Assembly: GCF_037201965.1 (NCBI RefSeq)
Contig: NZ_CP147518.1
Location: 4,023,001 to 4,087,000, forward strand
Direction: 5' to 3'
DNA length: 64,000 nt
From: Spirosoma sp. SC4-14
GTDB taxonomy: Bacteria > Bacteroidota > Bacteroidia > Cytophagales > Spirosomataceae
Part shown: in pieces, positions 16,640-23,800 of the stretch
Numbering within the stretch: position 1 is the first letter of the stretch
Layout of the letters: the number at the start of each line of letters is the position of its first letter
Program-made: the position numbers and the translations under genes
The notes under the pieces: generated by a model
What the model saw: the letters and a program-made list of their open reading frames with translations, nothing else
Database searches by the model: none
What the model was told of the DNA's origin: nothing

Positions 16640-17977
16640 ATGAATGGAACAAACACATCAAAACGTAACCATGCGCTGGTACTTGGAGCCAGCCTGGGTG
16701 GCCTCATGACCGCCCGAGCGTTGAGTAGCCATTTTCAGAAAGTTACTCTCATTGAACGCGACCCGGTCAATCGTCAACCCGAATCGCGGCATGGACAACC
16801 GCAAACCCGCCATTTGCACGGGCTCTTACCGGGAGGCTTTCAGATCATGCTTACCTATTTCCCTGATCTGCGGCAAGCCTTGATTGACGCGGGAGCCAAC
16901 GTCGCCGATTTTGCCGAAAACATGATCTGGTATACCCACGGCGGTTACCGTCGCCGGTTCGATATGCACCTACCCGCCGTAACCATGAGCCGCCCTCTGC
17001 TGGAACACCTCATCCGCGAGCGCGTGCTGGCCCTCCCCACTGTTGAATTGATTGACACAAGTACGGTTCAGCATCTGACAACTACCGACAACGGCCAACG
17101 TATAACGGGGGTGGTTATTCGTCAAACGGCAACGGGTCTGGAAAAAACAATAACCGCCGATCTGGTTGTTGATGCTACCGGGCGAGGATCGCATAGTCCG
17201 CAGTGGCTCCACGAATTAGGCTATGAAGCCCCAAAGACCAGCGAAGTAACTGTAAAAGTGGGGTATGCTACCCGTATCTACAAACGAGACCCCAACGATT
17301 CCCGGACGAACTGCTGGTTTTTGTATACTCCTAATGCACCTACTGAAAAACGCTTTGGGGGCGCTTTTCCCGTTGAAGGCAATCGCTGGGTCATATCCGT
17401 TGGCGGCTGGCACGGCGACAGTGCACCAATCGATGAAGCAGGCTTTACGAACTTCGTACGTAGTTTGCCTATGCCCGAATTGTTTGACATTATCAGCAAC
17501 AACGAGCCACTGACCGAACCCTATGCCTATCGGTTTCCGGCAAGCCTGCGTCGCCATTACGAATCGTTGAATCGTTTTCCGGTAGGCTATCTGGTTCTGG
17601 GCGACGCCATTTCCAGTTTCAACCCTACCTATGGTCAGGGTATGACATCGGCCTGCATGCAGGCCCTTGCGCTGGACAAGTTGCTGGCCGACCCTGTCGA
17701 CGAACAGAAATTGGCCAAAACATTTTTTCAGCGCGTCGCCCACATTATTGACACTCCCTGGCAACTCGCAGTAGGCGAAGATTTCAGGTACAGCGAAACG
17801 ATTGGCCCTAAACCAGCCGGTGTCGATTTGATCAACAAGTATATATCCCGCGTACAACGCGCTACCCTACACGACGAAGTGGTATGCGCGGCCTTCTTAC
17901 GCGTGATGAGTCTGCTCAAACCACCCACGTCGTTATTTCATCCGCGCATTTTCTGGCGGGTAATGACCGCTAATTAA
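16640..17977 (+). CDS. FAD-dependent hydroxylase/oxidoreductase
   Basis: Flavoprotein of 445 residues in the geranylgeranyl-reductase / halogenase-like branch of group A monooxygenases. GASLGG follows HALVL at the N-terminus, VVDATGRGSHSP is the DG-like motif, and LVLGDAISSFNPTYGQGMTSACMQA is the GD FAD motif. The RHGQPQTRHLHGLLPGG stretch after the first helix is typical of proteins annotated as FAD-binding monooxygenases next to methyltransferases. The lysine and WxWxIP signature of flavin halogenases is not seen, so halogenation is unlikely. The substrate is unknown. Confidence 0.8.
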   Translation: MNGTNTSKRNHALVLGASLGGLMTARALSSHFQKVTLIERDPVNRQPESRHGQPQTRHLHGLLPGGFQIMLTYFPDLRQALIDAGANVADFAENMIWYTHGGYRRRFDMHLPAVTMSRPLLEHLIRERVLALPTVELIDTSTVQHLTTTDNGQRITGVVIRQTATGLEKTITADLVVDATGRGSHSPQWLHELGYEAPKTSEVTVKVGYATRIYKRDPNDSRTNCWFLYTPNAPTEKRFGGAFPVEGNRWVISVGGWHGDSAPIDEAGFTNFVRSLPMPELFDIISNNEPLTEPYAYRFPASLRRHYESLNRFPVGYLVLGDAISSFNPTYGQGMTSACMQALALDKLLADPVDEQKLAKTFFQRVAHIIDTPWQLAVGEDFRYSETIGPKPAGVDLINKYISRVQRATLHDEVVCAAFLRVMSLLKPPTSLFHPRIFWRVMTAN

Positions 17978-18036
17978 ACGGTAATCCGTTGTCTGATCAT
18001 CGATTCTCAACACCAATAAAGCAGAAACTCAAACCA

Positions 18037-18906
18037 ATGAAAAAGCTGATTTCAATTATCCTGCTGGCGGGAGTGCTGGCAGAAAGTGCTATAGCACAAA
18101 CACCGGAGCAGAACAAGCGATCAACCCACGAAGCTTATCAGGCCCTCGCAAAATATGACTTCGATACCTTTCTGACCTACATTGCCGACGATGCAGTCGA
18201 CTATGGTCAGGGAGCAATGCCCGTTAACGGAAAAATGGCTATTGCAACCGGACTAAAGGGTTTTTTCAAGGCCTTTCAGGGCTATACATTAACCGTTGAT
18301 GGTATAGCCGTTGATGGCAACAGAGTGTATGTGCAAAATACCTTTAAGGGCACCCAGAAGGAGAAACTGTTCAATATGATTCCGCCAACGGGCAAAACCA
18401 TCGAGTGGCGCGATGTTGATGTACTGGAGTTTAATCAGCAAGGTAAAATAGCGGCTCACTGGGCTATGAATCCCAATGCCCCATTCGATCAGCTAGGTTA
18501 TCATTCCCTGACGAATCCGAACACGGCGGTGGTAATGGAAGCCTATTACCTGTTCGGCAAAGGCGACATCGCCGGTATCCTGGCGGGCTGCTCACCCGAT
18601 ATTGTTTTTGACATTACGGATCGGGTATTTCTTCCGAATGGCATGATCTACAAAGGACCAGCCGAGGTAGTCAATTTCTTTAAGACTTTAACGAAAAGCA
18701 TTACGTTCACTCGGTTTGAGCCTTACCGTTACCTGGCGGATGGCGATGATGTGGTAGTTTTTATTAATGGCGAATACAAAGACAATAAAACGGGTAAGAT
18801 GTCGAAAGCTACTATCGTCCATCAGGTTAAGGTCATAAACGGCAAGATTGTCTGGCTTAAAGGCCTGACCGACGCGCCAAAGCCTATTACTATGGCAACC
18901 AAATAA
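18037..18906 (+). CDS. exported protein with two tandem SnoaL/NTF2 domains
   Basis: A signal peptide (KKLISIILLAGVLAESAIAQ) is followed by two SnoaL-like domains, about residues 25-150 and 160-289; each has the family pattern of a helical start (HEAYQALAKYDFDTFL and MEAYYLFGKGDIAGIL) and a central beta-sheet. The frame continues upstream to 17989, but the ATG at 18037 directly precedes the signal sequence. Export separates it from the cytosolic SnoaL protein at 16197, so the two are not simple duplicates in function. Confidence 0.78.
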   Translation: MKKLISIILLAGVLAESAIAQTPEQNKRSTHEAYQALAKYDFDTFLTYIADDAVDYGQGAMPVNGKMAIATGLKGFFKAFQGYTLTVDGIAVDGNRVYVQNTFKGTQKEKLFNMIPPTGKTIEWRDVDVLEFNQQGKIAAHWAMNPNAPFDQLGYHSLTNPNTAVVMEAYYLFGKGDIAGILAGCSPDIVFDITDRVFLPNGMIYKGPAEVVNFFKTLTKSITFTRFEPYRYLADGDDVVVFINGEYKDNKTGKMSKATIVHQVKVINGKIVWLKGLTDAPKPITMATK

Positions 18907-18957
18907 GCCTCTGGTATCTAACCTAGTTCCCTTAAACCTTTTAACCAATAAGCAATT

Positions 18958-19974
18958 ATGGAAACACTGGAACTTCCGCCCCCCGTTCAGATGCTCCACC
19001 TTATAGCTGGCTTCTGGAGCTCACAGATTATTTATGTCATTGCCCGATTGGGCATTGCCGATGTTTTCAGAGAAGGGCCGCAAACAGCAGAAACCGTAGC
19101 GTTACAGACAAATACGCATGGGCCATCCATTTATCGTTTACTGCGGGCAGCAACCAGTATAGGACTATTTGTTGGCAATCAGAACAAAACGTTTACTATC
19201 ACTGGCTTAGGAAAAACACTTATGACCGATAGCCCTGGCTCGCACCGCGACTTTGCTATTGCAGAATTAGGCCAGGAACACTATCAGGGCTGGGGAAATC
19301 TTGCGTATAGTATTCAAACCGGAACGGTTGCGTTTCAGGCTCTTTCGGGGCAAAATGTGTGGGACTACTACAAAGATCACCCCAACGATGGCCAGCGATT
19401 CATAATGGCTATGTCGAATCTGTCGAACAGTTTCAACCCGGCCATTACCCACAGTTACGATTTCTCACAATTCGATACAGTTGTTGATGTGGGTGGCGCG
19501 GGAGGCACCTTACTCTGCGGAATTCTTCGGGATAATCCGGCGACGAAAGGAGTCGTGTTCGACCTACCCCATGTAGTTGACCATGCCACAACCTACATTC
19601 AGGAACAGGGGTTATCTGACCGTTGCCGCATATTGCCTGGCGATTTTTTCGACCGCATTCCAACCGATGGGGATGCCTACCTGTTGAAATTCATTATTCA
19701 TGACTGGAACGACGAACAGGCAGTAAACATCCTCAAAAACTGCTACCAGGCAATGCCCGATCATGCCCGGCTACTACTGATTGAAAGTGTTATTCCGAAC
19801 AGCAATGAACCCAACTTTGGCAAGCTCCTCGATATTAACATGCTGGTTATGACCGGCGGTATGGAACGCGATGCCGATCAGTATGGTCAGTTACTGACAA
19901 AGGCTGGATTCCATATCCGGCAAATCATTCCAACCCCCTCGCCACTCCAGATCATAGAGTGCAGTAAAAACTAA
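18958..19974 (+). CDS. SAM-dependent O-methyltransferase (dimerisation-domain type)
   Basis: Small-molecule O-methyltransferase of 338 residues. An N-terminal winged-helix dimerisation domain (LIAGFWSSQIIYVIARLGIADVF) precedes the Rossmann domain with SAM motif VVDVGGAGG near residue 175, the acidic loop VFDLPHVV, GDFF, and the FIIHDWNDEQAVNIL block containing the catalytic-base His typical of the plant caffeate / hydroxyneurosporene / antibiotic O-methyltransferase family. It is the last gene of the tailoring island before a terminator. Confidence 0.87.
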   Translation: METLELPPPVQMLHLIAGFWSSQIIYVIARLGIADVFREGPQTAETVALQTNTHGPSIYRLLRAATSIGLFVGNQNKTFTITGLGKTLMTDSPGSHRDFAIAELGQEHYQGWGNLAYSIQTGTVAFQALSGQNVWDYYKDHPNDGQRFIMAMSNLSNSFNPAITHSYDFSQFDTVVDVGGAGGTLLCGILRDNPATKGVVFDLPHVVDHATTYIQEQGLSDRCRILPGDFFDRIPTDGDAYLLKFIIHDWNDEQAVNILKNCYQAMPDHARLLLIESVIPNSNEPNFGKLLDINMLVMTGGMERDADQYGQLLTKAGFHIRQIIPTPSPLQIIECSKN

Positions 19975-19991
19975 ACTACCAGTAGGGTCAG

Positions 19992-20043
19992 CGCCCAACA
20001 GCGTCGGCGAAGTCAGTTTCTGGCTCGGCAACGCTGTTGGGCG
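19992..20043. terminator. bidirectional terminator between convergent genes
   Basis: A 13-bp perfect inverted repeat (19992-20004 with 20031-20043) lies between the methyltransferase (ends 19974, plus) and the LytTR gene (ends 20061, minus). Confidence 0.8.
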
Positions 20044-20060
20044 TTTGAGCACCCGATTCG

Positions 20061-20795
20061 TCACAACAAGCCTACCTGTTCGACCAGTTCCAGAAACGCT
20101 TTTTTCTGACTTTTGCTAATTGGAAGCTGGTGATTCCCGATGGAAACAACGTTGTTCTGCACGAAATTGATTTTATACAGATTGATCATATACGATCGAT
20201 GAATACGCAGAAACTGATGCGGAGGGAGTACGTCCATAAGCCGCGTAAACGACTGTAGAACAATGTATTTATTAGCTTCTGTATAAATCCGAAGGTACTC
20301 CCCCAACCCTTCTACAAACAGAATATCGTCGAAATTCAGCCGAATAACTTTATAGTCGGATTTTACAAAAAAGAAAGGCAGAGACCGCGCTGTTGCCATA
20401 GCTACCGCCGGGTTGCCAGCGCGGTTTTGCGACAATACCTCCCTGACTTGCCGGATCATGAATTCGGTTTCCGTTGCCGCCGGAATAAATCCAGCGGCTT
20501 TTATGGCATAAGCATCGGCCGCCACTGTTCGATCGGCACTAACAACCAGCACCGGTGGGCAATAATCCAGTTGATTCAGAAACCGGAAGGCATCTACATC
20601 GAGCTGCTCTACGACTAAAAATAGCAGACTAAAATCGTCTTCCCGAAGTTTGGCTTCTACCTGCTTTATCTCGTCCACAACCCGTACAAGCTGCCCTGCG
20701 AGTAGTGTCTGCAACTGTTGACGCAGCGGTTGACTTCCGCCGGTTATAGCTTCATAAATAAGGCAACTAAGCGAGTCCGTCGAATCGGTAATCAT
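20061..20795 (-). CDS. LytTR DNA-binding protein with degenerate receiver domain
   Basis: Transcription regulator of 244 residues. The C-terminal LytTR domain is clear at about 150-244 (IRLNFDDILFVEGLGEYLRIYT, FLRIHRSYMINL, LPISKSQKKAFLEL). The N-terminal 125 residues look like a CheY-type receiver that has lost its key residues: the strand expected to carry the phospho-acceptor Asp reads LLFLVVEQL, and the segment expected to hold the Lys-Pro reads FIPAATETEF. It therefore probably works without phosphorylation. It is transcribed divergently from the RRE/ATP-grasp operon across a 136-base region, so it is the best candidate regulator of that operon. Confidence 0.85.
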   Translation of the reverse strand: MITDSTDSLSCLIYEAITGGSQPLRQQLQTLLAGQLVRVVDEIKQVEAKLREDDFSLLFLVVEQLDVDAFRFLNQLDYCPPVLVVSADRTVAADAYAIKAAGFIPAATETEFMIRQVREVLSQNRAGNPAVAMATARSLPFFFVKSDYKVIRLNFDDILFVEGLGEYLRIYTEANKYIVLQSFTRLMDVLPPHQFLRIHRSYMINLYKINFVQNNVVSIGNHQLPISKSQKKAFLELVEQVGLL

Positions 20796-20931
20796 GTTCG
20801 TTTACTGAAATTTCCAGGCAGTTTATTGAATAATTCTATCCATTGACTGAATCGTCCGCAGGACATTGAGAGAACAGGCGTCTATCCGGCCAAACACAAA
20901 CATAACCTGAAATCTTACAATTAATTCTGCC

Positions 20932-21174
20932 ATGAAGCTAAAAAAGAGTGTAGCCATCAGTGAAAATGGCTTTGTTTTCAACGCGTCGCGGGGCGACTCC
21001 TTCTCGACTAACCCAACTGGCACTCAGATTCTCGACTGGTTGCGAAATGGCCAGTCGGACACCGAAATCAAGACCCAGTTGCTTAACCACTACGACATTG
21101 GGGAGGCAACCTGCGAGAAAGATCTTTACGATTTCCTTAAAATGCTGAAGCAACATAACCTATTAGACGCCTGA
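20932..21174 (+). CDS. PqqD-like stand-alone RiPP recognition element
   Basis: An 80-residue protein with the PqqD winged-helix pattern: three beta-strands in KLKKSVAISENGFVFNASRGDSFSTN, then helices TGTQILDWLRNGQSDTEIKTQLLNHY and CEKDLYDFLKMLKQHNLLDA. In known systems (PQQ, lasso peptides, many RiPPs) this domain grips a leader peptide and delivers it to the modifying enzyme. No free precursor gene is visible nearby; the likely target is the N-terminal extension of the PLP enzyme two genes on. Four bases separate it from the ATP-grasp gene, so they are translationally close. Confidence 0.85.
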   Translation: MKLKKSVAISENGFVFNASRGDSFSTNPTGTQILDWLRNGQSDTEIKTQLLNHYDIGEATCEKDLYDFLKMLKQHNLLDA

Positions 21175-21178
21175 TCGA

Positions 21179-22261
21179 ATGCAAAAGACACAAATCACCG
21201 TTGCCATTACAGGCCTCAACAATGCTGACAATCCGGGTCCTGGCATGCCGGTTATCCGTAGCCTGCGCCAAAGTGAACACTTCGCTATTCGGATTGTTGG
21301 GCTTGCCTACGAAAACCTGGAGCCGGGCATTTATATGGACGATATGGTGGATGCGGTGTATACGCTCCCTTATCCTTCGCTGGGGCACGAAACACTACTG
21401 GCAAGGCTGGCATACATCCACGAACAGGAAAATCTGGATGTGCTCATCCCCAATTTCGATGCTGAGCTGTATAGTTTTATTAAGATCAGCGATCTCCTCA
21501 GCAGTATGGGTATTCGAATGCTTCTGCCCACACACGGGCAGTTCGACGCCCGGCTCAAAGGGAAACTGGTTGAATTTGGTCAGCAATTCGGCATTCGTGT
21601 TCCGAAAAGTATAACCGTCTTCAACATTGGCGAACTATCGCAGTCGCTCCACGAATTCAGTTTTCCGGTAGTGGTTAAAGGCAAATTTTATGAAGCCTAT
21701 ATCGCCATGAACGCCGAACAGGCCCATAGCTATTTTTATAAACTGGCAGCCAAGTGGGGAATGCCTGTTATTCTGCAGCAATTCATTAAAGGTCAGGAGT
21801 TCAACGTAACGGCTCTGGGCGATGGAAATGGCCAACTCATGGGAGCCGTTGCGATGCGCAAAACCTACATTACGGACAATGGCAAAGGCTGGGCTGGGGT
21901 TTCAATTGACGATGAGCAATTGCTGGGTATGGCTCGACAAATTGTTACCCAAACGCGCTGGGGTGGCGGTCTGGAGCTTGAACTGATGAAAGACGATAGC
22001 ACTGGCGAGGTCTATCTGATTGAGATCAATCCACGATTTCCGGCCTGGGTATATCTGGCAACCGCCTGCGGGCAAAACCACCCCGAAATGCTGGTACAGC
22101 TCGCACTGGGCGAAACAATTGCTCCCCTTGACCACTACGATGTCGGTAAAATGTTTGTCCGGTATTCGTGGGATATGATCTGCGACATGAGCCGTTTTCA
22201 GCAAATAGCCACTACAGGCGAAAGCATCCAGTACCCAGCCGAGCTATCAGTTCTGGCGTAA
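21179..22261 (+). CDS. ATP-grasp carboxylate ligase
   Basis: ATP-dependent ligase of 360 residues resembling carbamoyl-phosphate-synthase/biotin-carboxylase ATP-grasp proteins. It begins with a pre-ATP-grasp Rossmann-like domain (ITVAITGLNNADNPGPGMPVIRSL) and continues with FPVVVKGKFYEAYIAMN (nucleotide lysine), MPVILQQFIKGQEFNVTALGD and the metal-binding LELELMKDD...VYLIEINPRFPAW. The family joins a carboxylate to an amine or thiol through an acyl-phosphate. Its neighbours suggest an amino acid or a leader-bound substrate; the actual one is unknown. The gene is 34 bases before the PLP enzyme. Confidence 0.85.
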   Translation: MQKTQITVAITGLNNADNPGPGMPVIRSLRQSEHFAIRIVGLAYENLEPGIYMDDMVDAVYTLPYPSLGHETLLARLAYIHEQENLDVLIPNFDAELYSFIKISDLLSSMGIRMLLPTHGQFDARLKGKLVEFGQQFGIRVPKSITVFNIGELSQSLHEFSFPVVVKGKFYEAYIAMNAEQAHSYFYKLAAKWGMPVILQQFIKGQEFNVTALGDGNGQLMGAVAMRKTYITDNGKGWAGVSIDDEQLLGMARQIVTQTRWGGGLELELMKDDSTGEVYLIEINPRFPAWVYLATACGQNHPEMLVQLALGETIAPLDHYDVGKMFVRYSWDMICDMSRFQQIATTGESIQYPAELSVLA

Positions 22262-22295
22262 CATCAGGTAGTAAGTCTCTAAACACATTTTCATC

Positions 22296-23663
22296 ATGAC
22301 AGTTTTGCAAAAAGTAAAGTATGAACGCCCGGTCATTAAGCAGCTCAACACGGGCATTACCAATAAATTTGGCGCACAAACCGGTTTTGTTCCCCATACT
22401 CATATCGACGGTATAGCCGTAAGTGATCTGATTCATAAGTATGGATCTCCGTTGTTTGTTATTTCAGAACGTACGATCCGGCAAACCTATCAGGAAGCCT
22501 ATAACGCCTTTGCCAACCGCTATCCGAATGTGCAGTTTGCCTGGTCGTATAAAACCAATTACATGAATGCCGTCTGTAGCATTTTTCATCAGGAAGGCTC
22601 ATGGGCCGAAGTTGTATCGCGGTTCGAATACGAAAAAGCACTGGCCAATGGAGTACCGGGCGACAAAATTATTTTCAACGGCCCCGACAAAACCAGCGAC
22701 GATCATCGGGTTGCGGTTCTGAACAACTCCCCTATTCATATCGACCATTTCGACGAACTATATGGTCTGATGGAAGTTAGTCAGAAACTCGGTAAACGAC
22801 CTAAAGTAGCTATCCGCGTCAATATGGATACGGGTGTGCAACCCATGTGGGATCGCTTCGGTTTCAATTACGAAAGTGGCCAGGCCTGGGATGCTATCAC
22901 CAAAATTATTCAGACCGACAAAATGGATCTGGTTGGCCTTCACTGCCACATTGGAACCTTTATGCTCTCGACCAATGCCTACGCCATTGCTGCCTCTAAA
23001 ATGGCAGATCTCGCCCTAACCATTAAACGGCAGTTTGGTCTCGATATTCAGTACCTCGACATGGGGGGTGGTTTTGCCTCCAAAAACACCCTGAAAGGTG
23101 CTTACCTGAACGGTACGGATATTACACCCTCTTTTCATGATTATGCCGAACAGATCTGCACAACACTGATTAAAGCGGGGTTTCGGTCTGAGGAGCTACC
23201 GTTACTGATCCTCGAAACGGGTCGGGCACTGATTGATGATGCGGGTTATTTGCTGGGGTCGGTGCTGGCAAACAAACGACTGTCAGACGGTCGACGGGCT
23301 ACGATTATGGATTTTGGGGTCAATTTGCTGTTTACTTCCTTCTGGTACGAACATGCCATTTCGCCCGCTCAGGAATGCAGCCAGTATGCCGAAGATGCCG
23401 TTCTGTATGGTCCCCTCTGTATGAATATCGATGTTATTCGCGAAAGCGTGAAGCTCCCACCCCTAAACAAAGGCGATCAGGTGGTGGTGCATCGGGTAGG
23501 CGCATACAACATGACCCAGTGGATGCAATTTATTGCCCTCCGCCCTAACATTGTGCTTATTGACACGGACTGCCAGCCCCATCTCATTCGGAAAAGCGAA
23601 AACATTGAATACCTGACGGCTCTGGAAACCACTCCAGTCCATCTGCAATCGTTCGACCTATAG
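22296..23663 (+). CDS. DapDC-like PLP decarboxylase with leader-like N-terminal extension
   Basis: Fold-type III PLP enzyme of 455 residues related to diaminopimelate decarboxylase. The catalytic domain starts near residue 40 (GIAVSDLIHKYGSPLFV); PLP lysine is K86 in AWSYKTNYM. Other family marks are LHCHIG, YLDMGGGF, LETGRAL (in place of EPGR) and YGPLCMNID. What is unusual is the first 40 residues: they contain KYERPVIKQLNTGITNKFG, which matches the lasso-leader core YxxPx(L/I) (Y9, P12, I14) bound by PqqD-type domains. That, with the RRE encoded two genes upstream, suggests the enzyme carries its own recruitment tag. It is unlikely to be the housekeeping lysA, but that cannot be shown from this window. 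Confidence 0.82.
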   Translation: MTVLQKVKYERPVIKQLNTGITNKFGAQTGFVPHTHIDGIAVSDLIHKYGSPLFVISERTIRQTYQEAYNAFANRYPNVQFAWSYKTNYMNAVCSIFHQEGSWAEVVSRFEYEKALANGVPGDKIIFNGPDKTSDDHRVAVLNNSPIHIDHFDELYGLMEVSQKLGKRPKVAIRVNMDTGVQPMWDRFGFNYESGQAWDAITKIIQTDKMDLVGLHCHIGTFMLSTNAYAIAASKMADLALTIKRQFGLDIQYLDMGGGFASKNTLKGAYLNGTDITPSFHDYAEQICTTLIKAGFRSEELPLLILETGRALIDDAGYLLGSVLANKRLSDGRRATIMDFGVNLLFTSFWYEHAISPAQECSQYAEDAVLYGPLCMNIDVIRESVKLPPLNKGDQVVVHRVGAYNMTQWMQFIALRPNIVLIDTDCQPHLIRKSENIEYLTALETTPVHLQSFDL

Positions 23664-23800
23664 GCAGTACCCATTCACGTCCCCGCCTTTTACATAGTTA
23701 GTTGTCATCAGACATTGGTATACGGCATAGGCTTATATCAATGATAATTGGTAAGCATCCAATGACCTGCTATAGACAACGGGGCATTTCTCACACTCGA

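Noticed and set aside
16640..17977. Flavin-dependent halogenase
   Set aside because: The characteristic WxWxIP motif and catalytic lysine region were not found.
22296..23663. Calling this gene lysA (housekeeping diaminopimelate decarboxylase)
   Set aside because: The leader-like extension, the LETGR variant of EPGR and the RRE/ATP-grasp setting argue for a specialised paralogue; the window cannot show whether another lysA exists.
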